Assembly: GCF_020966635.1 (NCBI RefSeq)
Contig: NZ_JAJKFQ010000005.1
Location: forward strand, 434,001 to 498,000
Source: Stieleria sp. JC731
Lineage (GTDB): Bacteria; Planctomycetota; Planctomycetia; Pirellulales; Pirellulaceae
Direction of reading: 5' to 3'
Length of the DNA: 64,000 bases
In this document: positions 47,899-56,886 of the stretch, in pieces
Numbering within the stretch: the first letter of the stretch is position 1
How the letters are laid out: every line of letters starts with the position of its first letter
Program-made: the position numbers and the translations under genes
Notes under the pieces: generated by a model
Database searches by the model: none
What the model saw: only the letters and a program-made list of their open reading frames with translations
What the model was told of the DNA's origin: nothing

Positions 47899-48762
47899 AT
47901 GAAGTCTGTGATTAAGCACGCGTTTACGGTTGACGTTGAAGACTATTATCAAGTGTCCGCGATGGAACACCGTGTCCAGCGTTCGGATTGGGAGCAGCTC
48001 GGTGGTCGTGTCGTCAAAAGTACGGAGCGGATCTTGTCGATGCTGGATCGGCACGAAGTGCGCGGGACTTTCTACATTCTAGGTTGGGTGGCAAATCGCT
48101 TTCCTTCGTTGGTGCGGCGAATCGCGGAAGCTGGGCATGAAATCGCATCTCATGGCTATTGGCATCGTCTGATCTATCAGCAGACGCCTGAGGAGTTTGC
48201 GAAAGATTTGCAGGATAGCATTGATGCAATTGCAAGTGCTTGCTGCATTCGGCCTACCGCCTATCGCGCCCCGAGTTTCTCGATCACTGACAGAAGTTGG
48301 TGGGCCCTCCAGATCCTTGTGGAGCATGGATTCACCGATGACAGCAGTGTGTTTCCAATGCGTGGACACAATCGGTATGGCGTTGCGCGAGCCAGCAAAG
48401 AAATCCACGTCATCGAAACGGAATCAGGGCCTATCCGCGAATTTCCGCCTGCACCAGGGCAGTTTGGCAAAGCGACGCTGCCGATTGGGGGCGGATATTT
48501 TCGGTTGTTTACGCTGAATCTGACATCGGCTGCGATACGATCAATCGCACGAAAAGGGCATCCTGCGATGTTCTATATCCACCCATGGGAAATTGATCCT
48601 GATCAGCCGAGGATGAGTGGGTTGAATAGAACGACCAGATTTCGTCACTACGTTGGTCTGAAAAAGACTGAGCACAAGCTGGAAAAGCTCTTGGAGCACT
48701 TTTCATTCACGACGATGAGTGACGCGATTGCGTCGTCAGAGACTGCAACCGCTACAGTGTGA
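47899..48762 (+). CDS. polysaccharide deacetylase (exosortase-locus type)
   Basis: The 287-aa carbohydrate esterase family 4 enzyme has no signal peptide, as is usual for the XrtA-linked branch. The NodB motifs are clear: FTVDVEDYYQVSAM (first Asp), HEIASHGYWHRL (SHGxxH metal histidines), YRAPSFSITDRSWW (third motif) and FYIHPWEIDPDQP with the C-terminal DUF3473-like part after it. It would remove acetyl groups from N-acetyl sugars of the polymer or its lipid-linked precursor. ATG 47899 starts the conserved region at once. Confidence 0.94.
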   Translation: MKSVIKHAFTVDVEDYYQVSAMEHRVQRSDWEQLGGRVVKSTERILSMLDRHEVRGTFYILGWVANRFPSLVRRIAEAGHEIASHGYWHRLIYQQTPEEFAKDLQDSIDAIASACCIRPTAYRAPSFSITDRSWWALQILVEHGFTDDSSVFPMRGHNRYGVARASKEIHVIETESGPIREFPPAPGQFGKATLPIGGGYFRLFTLNLTSAAIRSIARKGHPAMFYIHPWEIDPDQPRMSGLNRTTRFRHYVGLKKTEHKLEKLLEHFSFTTMSDAIASSETATATV

Positions 48763-49123
48763 AACCTTTTGACAGTTCGGCTGTAAATTAGTCTCGAAAT
48801 TGTTGTCAATGCGTTGCCTCAATTCTGAATGCACCGAAGATTGGTCGCGTTCCTGAGGGCTCGCCCTTCTCTGTCGCAAGTTCCGGAAGCTTGTAGGGAT
48901 CAGACTTGTCCATGGATGGTGGCTACCAATAGCTGCTCGTGGTTGGCGTCATTCAGAAATGGCGTCACCCAAGGGGACGAAGTCCGCGCAGAGCACCGAC
49001 CGTCTCATTTTGTCTGGCTGGAACGCATTTCAATCTGCGTCGTATCGGACTGCTGTAGTGGACACGAGGATCGTGCGGATTTTGAAAATTTTGCGGTTTT
49101 GAAGCTCGGCCAAGATTAGTGCG
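48763..49123. other. intergenic stretch with a repeated 15-mer
   Basis: Between the deacetylase gene and rfbB. The 15-mer GGACGAAGTCCGCGC at 48975-48989, in a longer similar context, recurs at 55433-55447. A 96-codon frame across it (48829-49119) has no recognisable product. Confidence 0.5.
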
Positions 49124-50167
49124 ATGAAACTATTAGTCACCGGTGGTGCGGGATTCATTGGCAGCTGCTTTGTCAGGGAGACGCTCGCTCTTGGCTTCGC
49201 TGAGATTGTCACGCTCGATGCGCTTACCTACGCCGGCAATTTGGATTCGATTCCGTCGCCGAATGGTCAGCACACGTTTGTACGCGGAGATGTAAACGAT
49301 TGCGAACTTCTGAGGCAGATTCTTGAGACTCATCAACCAGACGGTGTGATTCACTTTGCAGCCGAGTCTCACGTCGATCGTTCAATCGATGGACCGGCAG
49401 CGTTTGTAACCACCAATATCAATGGGACGTTTGCATTATTAAGTGAATCGCTCCGATATTGGCAGTCACTTAGTGGAAATCGAAAGACACAATTTCGTTT
49501 GCTTCACGTTTCAACGGATGAAGTTTATGGATCCCTGGGAGAAGAAGGCCTGTTTAGTGAGTCAAGTCGCTATCAGCCTAGTTCACCTTACGCTGCATCG
49601 AAGGCTGGTGCCGACCATCTAGTTCGCGCATGGCATCACACATACGGGTTGCCGACCATCATCACGAACTGCAGCAACAACTATGGTCCTTTTCAGTTCC
49701 CGGAAAAGCTAATTCCTTTAATGGTGCTATCAGCGGTGCAGGGCAAAACGCTCCCCGTTTATGGTGATGGCTTGAACGTGCGTGACTGGCTTTACGTGAG
49801 TGACCACTGTGCAGCGCTCCGGATTGTTTTGCAGTCAGGGGTATCCGGAGAGACGTACAACATCGGTGGTAATTGTGAAAAGACAAACATCGATGTTGTT
49901 AGAACGATCTGCAAAGTCGTCAATCAGCTTGATCCGAGTTTGCCACACGACTGCGAATCGTTAATCACATTCGTCAAAGATCGTCCTGGCCATGATCGTC
50001 GGTATGCGATCGATTCGACAAAGATCCAAAATGAGCTCGGCTGGAATCCCGAGCATACTTTTGAAGATGCGATCCATGAAACCGTCCGGTGGTATCTCGA
50101 GAACGATACCTGGATCCAAAGAGTGCTCAGTGGCGATTATCGCCTGCAGCGGCTTGGCAATTGGTAA
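49124..50167 (+). CDS. rfbB: dTDP-glucose 4,6-dehydratase
   Basis: It converts dTDP-glucose to dTDP-4-keto-6-deoxyglucose in the cytoplasm, a precursor of rhamnose and other deoxy sugars. The 347-aa SDR protein has the NAD loop TGGAGFIGS (about 6-14), the LLHVSTDEVYGSLG segment with catalytic residues, YxxxK as YAASKAGADHLVRAW, and NCSNNYGPFQFPEKLIPLM, which is diagnostic of RfbB. ATG 49124 is immediately followed by the conserved first strand. rfbA follows 91 bp downstream; rfbC and rfbD are not in the window. Confidence 0.96.
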   Translation: MKLLVTGGAGFIGSCFVRETLALGFAEIVTLDALTYAGNLDSIPSPNGQHTFVRGDVNDCELLRQILETHQPDGVIHFAAESHVDRSIDGPAAFVTTNINGTFALLSESLRYWQSLSGNRKTQFRLLHVSTDEVYGSLGEEGLFSESSRYQPSSPYAASKAGADHLVRAWHHTYGLPTIITNCSNNYGPFQFPEKLIPLMVLSAVQGKTLPVYGDGLNVRDWLYVSDHCAALRIVLQSGVSGETYNIGGNCEKTNIDVVRTICKVVNQLDPSLPHDCESLITFVKDRPGHDRRYAIDSTKIQNELGWNPEHTFEDAIHETVRWYLENDTWIQRVLSGDYRLQRLGNW

Positions 50168-50258
50168 TTGGCGAGGCTCGTTTGTCGGCGCCCCGAGAAT
50201 TACTAGCTGGTAAATCATTGGCTGTCTCAGATGGCTAGATACTTGAACAGCGAATCAC

Positions 50259-51173
50259 ATGTCTGAGAGCCAGCGAAACAACTTGGCAACAGAAGGTTCG
50301 ACGACGCGCAAAGGCATCATCCTGGCTGGTGGTGCGGGGACTCGATTGCATCCGATCACTCTGGGTGTTTCGAAGCAATTGATTCCGATCTATGACAAGC
50401 CGATGGTCTATTATCCGCTTTCGGTCTTGATGCTAGCGGGAATTCGCGAAGTGCTGCTAATCTCGACATCCGAGGATTTGCATGCGTTTGAGCGTTTGCT
50501 TGGCGACGGATCGAAATGGGGAATCGAGATATCGTACAAAGTTCAAGTCGAGCCGAATGGCCTCCCTGAAGCCTTTCTCATTGGAGAGTCATTTCTTGAT
50601 GGACATCCCTCGGCACTGATTCTTGGCGATAACGTTTTTTATGGTCACGGTTTTTCTGCCCAGCTTCGGCGTGTTAGCGACCAGCAGACCGGTGCGACAG
50701 TGTTTGCATATCCGGTGAGCAACCCTCAGCGATATGGAGTTGTGGAGTTTGATCACTGTGGAAAGGCGATTGGTCTTGAAGAGAAACCGAAGGACCCTAA
50801 GTCGAAGTTTGCAGTGACTGGACTATATTTTTTCGACTGTAGAGCGAGCGAGATTGCTCGTCGGTTAACGCCGTCGGCTCGTGGCGAGATAGAAATTGTC
50901 GATCTGATTCGACACTACCTTTCACTTGAACAATTGGCTGTCGAACAATTCGGGCGAGGGTTTGCTTGGCTCGACACTGGGACTCGCGATAGTCTTCTTG
51001 ATGCTTGTAACTTTGTCGCCGCAATTGAAAAGCGGCAGGGGCTCAAGATCGGTTGTCCAGAAGAAATTGCTTGGAGAAACGATTGGATCGATGCGAACGA
51101 GCTGAAGCGTTTGGGAAGCCAAATGAATAATGACTACGGTCAATATCTCGTTGAACTAGTTAGCGGTTCCTAA
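50259..51173 (+). CDS. rfbA: glucose-1-phosphate thymidylyltransferase
   Basis: It joins glucose 1-phosphate and dTTP into dTDP-glucose, the substrate of the neighbouring RfbB. The 304-aa protein has the nucleotidyltransferase motif GIILAGGAGTRLHPITLGVS, KQLIPIYDKPMVYYPLSVLM, LILGDNVFYGHGFS, YGVVEFDHCGKAIGLEEKP and FAWLDTGTRDSLLDA. About 18 extra residues precede the conserved start; ATG 50259 is still the best available, since no later Met lies before the motif. Order rfbB-rfbA. Confidence 0.96.
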   Translation: MSESQRNNLATEGSTTRKGIILAGGAGTRLHPITLGVSKQLIPIYDKPMVYYPLSVLMLAGIREVLLISTSEDLHAFERLLGDGSKWGIEISYKVQVEPNGLPEAFLIGESFLDGHPSALILGDNVFYGHGFSAQLRRVSDQQTGATVFAYPVSNPQRYGVVEFDHCGKAIGLEEKPKDPKSKFAVTGLYFFDCRASEIARRLTPSARGEIEIVDLIRHYLSLEQLAVEQFGRGFAWLDTGTRDSLLDACNFVAAIEKRQGLKIGCPEEIAWRNDWIDANELKRLGSQMNNDYGQYLVELVSGS

Positions 51174-51327
51174 GTTCGTTGGATCTTATGGATCTTTGTA
51201 GTAGCCCAGTCGTTGCTGTTTGCGTTTGGACGTCAAGGCATTTGATTGCCATGCGTCCACACCGTTTGCAAAAACAAGCTTAATCGTGACCACGCAACTT
51301 GTCTCAGGTGACGACACCGCGGAGTCG

Positions 51328-52641
51328 ATGGTGAACGGCTTGCGGCCGAGGTTGTTATTCCTGTGCCATCGTTTTCCGTATCCACCCAATCGTGGCGACC
51401 GGATTCGATCGTACAATCAGATTCGCGTCCTCTCTGAATCGTTCGATGTGACGTTGGCTTGTCCTCACGATGAAGTCGTGACGGAGCAACAATTGCAGCA
51501 CATGCGATTGTATTGCTCCGAAATTTTTTCTGAGCCAGTTGGGCGGTCTCGTTGGGGCAACGCCGCATTGTCGGCAGTAGCCGGCAGAAGCCTAACTGAA
51601 GGATTGTTTTCCAATCGGAATCTGAAAAAGCTTGTTGTCGATTCGCAGCAGTCGAAACCCTACGATAGTGTCTTCGTCTTTTGCAGTAGCATGTTTCCCT
51701 ATGTGGATGACGAAGCATTTAGCCGAGTGCGAAAAGTCATTGATCTCGTAGATGTCGACAGCATGAAGTGGGAGCAGCTCTCTCAAGAGTCGACTTTACT
51801 GAAGCGGCCCATTTATGCATTGGAATCACGGCGTGTGAAGCGGCTCGAAGAAAGGCTTGCCAATGAGGCTGATGCTGTTGTCCTGGTAAGCGAGAGTGAG
51901 GCTGGCGAGTTCCGCGGACGAGCACAGACTGCAACGCCAATCGAAGGTGTTTCTAATGGAGTCGATACAGACTACTTCTATCCGAAGTGGATAAAGCAGG
52001 GTGTTGTTTATGATGACAGCGCATCATCGAGTGATAGACAGAAATCGAATCCAAATTCGGAACGATGCTCCGAATTGAAGTCGAATCCAGCGGTTCAATA
52101 TTCGACAACAACCTGTCAACTTGTCTTCACCGGGGTGCTTGATTATCCACCCAACGTCGAAGGGATGCGGTGGTTCTGTCGAGAGATACTCCCAAAGCTT
52201 CGTCAGCGACTTGATGTCACATTGAACATTGTTGGTCGACGTCCCAGTGCACTCGTTAAGCAACTGTCCGAGATTGAAGGTGTCGTTCTTGTTGGCGAGG
52301 TGCCTGATGTGCGACCCTACTCACATGCCGCGAACATTGCGATTAGTCCGCTAACGCTTGCTCGTGGGATCCAAAACAAAGTACTCGAGGCAATGGCGTG
52401 CGGATTGCCCGTGGTTTCGACAACGCAGTCGGCTGAAGGTATTGATGCAGTCGATGGTCATGAAATCATCATTGCCAATACGGTAGATGAATGGATCGAG
52501 GCTCTCGTTCAATTGGCGGGCGATTCAGAACGCCGAGATTCGATCGGTCGCGCCGCAAGGCAAGCTGTCGTGCAGCGTTATAGCTGGCAGGCGAAACTAG
52601 CAAAGTTAAAGACGTTAGTCGCTGGTTGTGAGTTGCCTTGA
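51328..52641 (+). CDS. glycosyltransferase of the PEP-CTERM/exosortase-associated TIGR03087 type
   Basis: A GT-B fold transferase, 438 aa from ATG 51328. In-frame GTG 51286 or TTG 51220 would add residues with no conserved pattern. The N-terminus LLFLCHRFPYPPNRGDRIRS is the hallmark of the exosortase-linked TIGR03087 family, and the VIDLVDVDSMKWEQLS segment fits too. The C-terminal half has the GT1/GT4 donor site (NIAISPLTLARGIQNKVLEA, then MACGLPVVST). A poorly conserved insertion rich in Ser/Asn lies near residues 230-260. Donor and acceptor are unknown. Confidence 0.9.
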   Translation: MVNGLRPRLLFLCHRFPYPPNRGDRIRSYNQIRVLSESFDVTLACPHDEVVTEQQLQHMRLYCSEIFSEPVGRSRWGNAALSAVAGRSLTEGLFSNRNLKKLVVDSQQSKPYDSVFVFCSSMFPYVDDEAFSRVRKVIDLVDVDSMKWEQLSQESTLLKRPIYALESRRVKRLEERLANEADAVVLVSESEAGEFRGRAQTATPIEGVSNGVDTDYFYPKWIKQGVVYDDSASSSDRQKSNPNSERCSELKSNPAVQYSTTTCQLVFTGVLDYPPNVEGMRWFCREILPKLRQRLDVTLNIVGRRPSALVKQLSEIEGVVLVGEVPDVRPYSHAANIAISPLTLARGIQNKVLEAMACGLPVVSTTQSAEGIDAVDGHEIIIANTVDEWIEALVQLAGDSERRDSIGRAARQAVVQRYSWQAKLAKLKTLVAGCELP

Positions 52642-52675
52642 GCCCCCGCTGCATCAGCGTTGAATCATTGTTTTC

Positions 52676-53021
52676 AACCGTCGCTAGCGCGATTACGGCT
52701 CAGTTCAGTACCCTTGAGCCGCACGGCGTTAGCCGCGGTTTCCCGGTTTCTCAAAACCTACGCACCCAACCGTCGCTATCGCAAATGCGGCTCAGTTCAA
52801 TCACCCCTGAGCCGTAACGGCGCTAGCCGCGGTTCCCCGATTTCTCAAAACCTACGCACGCAACCGTCGCTGTCGCAAATGCGGCTCAGTTCAATCCCCC
52901 TGAGCCGCAACGGCGCTAGCCGCGGTTCTCTGGTTTCTTAAGATCTATGCGCCCAACCGTCGCTATCGCAAATGCGGCGCAATTCAATCACCCTTGAGCC
53001 GCAACGGCGCTAGCCGCGGTT
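52676..53021. repeat. array of four ~93-bp palindromic repeats
   Basis: Four units start at 52676, 52768, 52862 and 52955. Each holds an arm like AACCGTCGCTAGCGCGATTA followed by CGGCTCA, a 10-14 nt spacer, and an inverted arm TGAGCCGCAACGGCGCTAGC followed by CGCGGTT, then about 27 bp of linker. Each unit can fold into one long GC-rich hairpin. A 93-codon reading frame across it is an artefact. The array fills the 422-bp gap before the next glycosyltransferase gene. Confidence 0.9.
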
Positions 53022-53063
53022 AACTGAAACCTCACTGCCGGCCTTTTCAAAACACAAAATCCC

Positions 53064-54227
53064 TTGTCTGAATCACCAAACCAATCCACTATTCGCGTCG
53101 GCTTCGTCATGCACAAGATGCAGGTGGCTGGCGCCGAGGTCTTGGTCGAGCAGATCATCGATCGATTGGATGGAAGGATTGACGCAACGGTGTTTTGCCT
53201 CGATGACGTTGGCGAGATCGGATACCGACTTCGGGATAACGGTGTGCCGGTGATCGTATTGGGGCGACGTCCGGGGATGGACTTGTCGGTCGCGAGCAAA
53301 CTGGCGACGGAAGTAAAGCAGCGTGGCATCCAAGTGTTGCACGCGCACCAGTACACTCCGTTCTTTTATTCAGCTATCGCGCGAATACGCTACGGTGCGA
53401 AAGCCAAGGTGATATTCACCGAACACGGGCGACATTACCCCGACGTGGTCTCGTGGAAACGGCGGCTCGCCAATCGGGCGCTGCTGCAGCGGTACGCGGA
53501 CATCACCACCGCCTGCTGTGACTTCAGCACCAAGGCCCTACAAACGATTGAAGGCTTTCCGAAAGCATTCACGCTGAACAACGGTGTCGACGTCAGTGAC
53601 TTAGTCCCGCGTGGAGATGCAGCGGAACGCGCAGCACTACGTGATCGATTGGGACTGGATCAAGATCGGCCCTATGCGGCTTGCATCGCCAGGTTTCACG
53701 AGGTGAAAGACCACGCAACACTGATCCGAGCCTGGGCCCGAGTCCACGAGCAGCTTCCCGAAGCTGAATTATTGCTCGTCGGTGATGGTGAAGAGCGAGC
53801 AAACATCGAAAACCTCATCACCAAACTGTCATCAACGGGGAATTCGCAACTCGCATCTCGAATCTCTCTTCTGGGGATCCGAAATGACGTCCCCGACCTG
53901 CTGCGTGCGATCGACGTATTCACACTGACCAGTGTGAGTGAAGCGGCATCGTTGACGTTGCTCGAAGCGATGGCGAGTGAATGTCCCAGCGTGGTAACCG
54001 ATGTCGGCGGGAACTCCGAACACTTGCGGCACGGCGTCGACGGTTACCTGGCCCCGCGAGGCGACGATCTGAAGTTGGCTGAGTGCCTTTTGGCGTTACT
54101 ACGCAAGCCTGCGAAGGCGCAGGAGTTTGGGCGGTCAGCAAGAAAGCAAGTTTTGCAAAAGTTTGATCTCAATGACGCGATCGATCAGTACTTAGAACAT
54201 TTCAAGGCATTGGCGGGCACCGCCTGA
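53064..54227 (+). CDS. family 4 glycosyltransferase flanked by repeat arrays
   Basis: A 387-aa GT-B glycosyltransferase. The first strand and loop are VGFVMHKMQVAGAEVLVEQI, followed by VLHAHQYTPFFYSAIA and VIFTEHGRHYPD. The donor-site half shows CIARFHEVKDHATLIRAW and SEAASLTLLEAMASECPSVV, the EX7E signature of GT4. The conserved first strand begins 10 codons after TTG 53064, and no ATG or GTG precedes it, so TTG is the probable start. The gene lies alone between two palindromic repeat arrays with the ends 42 and 71 bp away, which sets it apart from its neighbours. Confidence 0.92.
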   Translation: MSESPNQSTIRVGFVMHKMQVAGAEVLVEQIIDRLDGRIDATVFCLDDVGEIGYRLRDNGVPVIVLGRRPGMDLSVASKLATEVKQRGIQVLHAHQYTPFFYSAIARIRYGAKAKVIFTEHGRHYPDVVSWKRRLANRALLQRYADITTACCDFSTKALQTIEGFPKAFTLNNGVDVSDLVPRGDAAERAALRDRLGLDQDRPYAACIARFHEVKDHATLIRAWARVHEQLPEAELLLVGDGEERANIENLITKLSSTGNSQLASRISLLGIRNDVPDLLRAIDVFTLTSVSEAASLTLLEAMASECPSVVTDVGGNSEHLRHGVDGYLAPRGDDLKLAECLLALLRKPAKAQEFGRSARKQVLQKFDLNDAIDQYLEHFKALAGTA

Positions 54228-54298
54228 ACCTCGAAGACGATATCCCCGCTTTTGCAGCAACCTTGACCTGAGCCGCAGCTATGTGCCAACACGATTAT

Positions 54299-54679
54299 GA
54301 GCCGCAACGGCGTTAGCCGCTGTTAAGTGATTGCTATTCATTGAATTAACCGTCGCTAGCGCGAAGACGGCTCAAAAACCAAGACCTTAGCCACGGTTTT
54401 GCACCAATACCATCCTGAGCCGCAACGGCGTTAGCCGCGGTTAAGTGATCGCTATTTATTGACTCAATCGTCGCTAGCGCGAATACGGCTCAAACACCAA
54501 GGCCTTAGCCCCGGTGATGCACCAACACCAACCTGAGACGCAACGGCGCTAGCCGCGGTTATGTGATCGGCATTCATTGAATCAACCCTCGCTAGCGCGA
54601 ATACGGCTCAAATCCCATGACCTCAGCCACGGTGATTCACCAGCACCATCCTGAGCCGCAACGGCGCTAGCCGCGGTTG
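54299..54679. repeat. array of palindromic repeats with 118-bp period
   Basis: Units start at 54299, 54417, 54535 and 54653 (the last truncated), exactly 118 bp apart. Each holds TGAGCCGCAACGGCGTTAGC then CGCGGTT, about 20 bp, the inverted arm CGTCGCTAGCGCGAATACGG, and a 40-bp linker with a decayed third arm (CTTAGCCACGGTT). The arms are the same family as the array at 52676 but in the opposite order. A worn piece of a preceding unit is visible at about 54269-54298. The remaining 54228-54797 sequence shows nothing else. Confidence 0.9.
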
Positions 54680-54797
54680 CTTGAAACTCAGGAGCCACCT
54701 GCAGTGCTCGATCAAAAAAATTTCAACTTCCCTCTAAACGCCGAAATTTTCGATCGACAACCTCTCCCAAGCCGGCTCCTACCCTAACCAATTCAAA

Positions 54798-55463
54798 TTG
54801 AAGGAACTTGCAAAACGAATCGTCCGCGGACTAGCGATCGTCGCGGTCTCGCCGCTGCTGCTAACCCACGCGATTGCATCAAAGGTGTCTGGCCGAGACA
54901 GTTCGCTCGAATCGCATTCGCAGTTGCTCTCTCTGATCCCCGGAACGCTCGGAAGCTACCTCCGTGTTGGCTTCTATCGTTGCACGATTCAGTACTGCGA
55001 CCCGACAGCGACGATTTGTTTTGGGGCGTTACTCAGCAAGGCGTCCGCTCGAATCGAAAAGAATGTCTATGTCGGTCCGCGTTGCATGCTCGGGTGGGTC
55101 AATTTGGAGCAGGATGTCCTTCTAGGTCCAGCGGTCCAAATCCCTAGCGGTCCACACACTCATGGAATAGAAGATCTTTCCGTCCCAATCCGTGAACAAC
55201 CGGGCAAACCTCGACGGATCACGATCGCGAGGGACAGTTGGATCGGGGCTGGGGCATTGGTATTGGCCGACGTTAGTTCGCAATGTGTCATCGGAGCCGG
55301 AAGTATCGTGACCAAGCCGACCCAGGCGCGGACGATTTCTGTCGGTATCCCCGCAAGAGAGATTGGCAAACGGGGAGAAGCGACTACCTTGCCCGAACGT
55401 GCTGCGGTGATGTCACCACCTGCCACCCAGGTGGACGAAGTCCGCGCTGAGACCACGCAATAA
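54798..55463 (+). CDS. left-handed beta-helix (hexapeptide) acyltransferase
   Basis: The 221-aa protein has an N-terminal hydrophobic helix (LAIVAVSPLLLTHAIA, about 12-27), the SLIPGTLGSYLRVGFYR segment, and hexapeptide turns (IEKNVYVGPRCMLGWVNLEQ, VLLGPAVQIPSGPHTHG, SWIGAGALVLADV, CVIGAGSIVTKP). It probably adds acetyl or another acyl group to a sugar, using acyl-CoA. The start is TTG 54798; no ATG or GTG gives the N-terminal segment. The last 15 residues are encoded by a short repeat also found at 48966-48994. Sits between the second repeat array and Wzm. Confidence 0.85.
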   Translation: MKELAKRIVRGLAIVAVSPLLLTHAIASKVSGRDSSLESHSQLLSLIPGTLGSYLRVGFYRCTIQYCDPTATICFGALLSKASARIEKNVYVGPRCMLGWVNLEQDVLLGPAVQIPSGPHTHGIEDLSVPIREQPGKPRRITIARDSWIGAGALVLADVSSQCVIGAGSIVTKPTQARTISVGIPAREIGKRGEATTLPERAAVMSPPATQVDEVRAETTQ

Positions 55464-55497
55464 GCATCCATCGCCGCTTCAATTGCAAGATTCATCA

Positions 55498-55524
55498 TCA
55501 GCCGCAGGACGTTAGTTCGCGGTT
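55498..55524. repeat. single decayed copy of the palindromic repeat arm
   Basis: TCAGCCGCAGGACGTTAGTT then CGCGGTT matches the TGAGCCGCAACGGCGTTAGC...CGCGGTT arm with a few changes. It is in the gap between the acyltransferase and Wzm genes. Confidence 0.6.
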
Positions 55525-55697
55525 CACAACACCATCGATTCGGTCTCCTTTTCTGATTCCCTGTCGGCCGCGCTGCCTCTGGGCGGCGCCCACACCCGCC
55601 GTAGTCACCGTATCAGCTACGAAACGCCCCATTTCGCATTTGGGCGATCATCGCAACACTGCTGAAAAAGCAATTCCAACGCAACTGATTTCAAACC

Positions 55698-56591
55698 GTG
55701 TCAACCATCGAAGCACAAACCAACCTGGACTCGTCTGACTCGAACCTCAGCGACGGGCCATCGGCGTCTAGCGGTTACGAGCTGATTATCGAGCCGCGGA
55801 AAGGCTTGCAGTTATTTGATTGGAAAGAGTTAGTTGCTTACCGCGACTTATTTCGCTTTTTGATTTGGCGTCAGATCAAAGTTCGCTATGCACAATCGGC
55901 GATCGGCATTGGTTGGGCAGTCATTCAGCCACTCTTTTCGATGGTGCTGTTCACGGTCATCTTCGGCAAGCTGGCAGAGATCGATTCCAACGGTGCCCCC
56001 TATGCGTTGTTTAGCCTAGCGGCGTTATTGCCTTGGACTTACTTTAGCAACGCGATTACCGATGGGGTGGCAAGTTTGGTGAGTGAAGCGAACATGCTTC
56101 GCAAGATCTACTTTCCACGGCTGTTGCTGCCACTGTCGGCAGTGTGTGCAAAGCTTGTCGATTTTGTCATAGCGGCGGTGATGATGGGGATCCTGATGGT
56201 GATTTATCAGCATGCCCCGCCGATTCAGATTTTAGTGCTGCCGCTAGCAGCGGCATTGATGATTATCACTGCGAGTGGTGTCAGCGTATGGTTGACGGCG
56301 CTTGCGGTTCAGTATCGTGACGTCAAGCATGCGATGAGCTTTTTGGTGCAGTTGGGGATGTACGCCAGCCCGGTGGTATACCCGGTTTCGCTGATCCCGG
56401 ATCAGTACCGTTTGCTCTACGCCATCAATCCAATGGCGGGTGTGATTGAAGCGTTCCGTGCGGGCCTTTTAGGGACACAGCCGATCCCATGGGATTTACT
56501 TGCCGTCGGTACGGTAAGTAGCTCGGTTCTCCTGCTGTCTGGATTGTTGTTCTTCCGTAGCAAAGAGAAAATCTTCGCGGATGTTGCGTAA
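55698..56591 (+). CDS. ABC-2 polysaccharide export permease (Wzm type)
   Basis: The 297-aa inner-membrane protein has a cytoplasmic N-terminus with LFDWKELVAYRDLFRFLIWR, the amphipathic interface helix of the family, then six transmembrane helices from about residue 65. The motifs VRYAQSAIGIGWAVIQPLFS and NMLRKIYFPRLLLPLSAV are characteristic of Wzm/TagG/RfbA-type permeases. It exports a finished lipid-linked glycan together with a Wzt ATPase; that gene lies 2.7 kb downstream. The start is GTG 55698. I see nothing in the 295 bp after it. Confidence 0.94.
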   Translation: MSTIEAQTNLDSSDSNLSDGPSASSGYELIIEPRKGLQLFDWKELVAYRDLFRFLIWRQIKVRYAQSAIGIGWAVIQPLFSMVLFTVIFGKLAEIDSNGAPYALFSLAALLPWTYFSNAITDGVASLVSEANMLRKIYFPRLLLPLSAVCAKLVDFVIAAVMMGILMVIYQHAPPIQILVLPLAAALMIITASGVSVWLTALAVQYRDVKHAMSFLVQLGMYASPVVYPVSLIPDQYRLLYAINPMAGVIEAFRAGLLGTQPIPWDLLAVGTVSSSVLLLSGLLFFRSKEKIFADVA

Positions 56592-56886
56592 GTAAATCGA
56601 GGCATGTGAAGCGTAGCGGCGGTCTGCTAGTAGAGCTTGGCTCGTGTTCCATTTTCAGAATTTGAAATTGAGATATTCAGCTTTCCGGCTCGACGGATCT
56701 CTCGTCGAGCGAATTCAAAAGATCTATCGCGATTCGTGCTTTGGTCGTAGCTATGCAATTGCGTGATGAGATGCCAGGTTGGGGCTTGGCTTGGAGCTGA
56801 TGTGGCGTTACGCCAATGGTTGTTGTCATCCACTGTCAGACAAATGCTCGGCCGAAGATCATCGTGGCGTCAGAGGCGGACTCACT

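Noticed and set aside
48829-49119. A 96-codon plus-strand frame before rfbB.
   Set aside because: No recognisable domain, no ribosome site, and it runs through the shared 15-mer repeat.
52660-52941. A 93-codon plus-strand reading frame with internal repeats.
   Set aside because: It is the translation of the palindromic DNA repeat array; the protein repeats only mirror the DNA units.
52676-53021. The repeat array as a CRISPR.
   Set aside because: Units are about 93 bp with long inverted arms and nearly identical linkers; there are no unique spacers and no cas genes.
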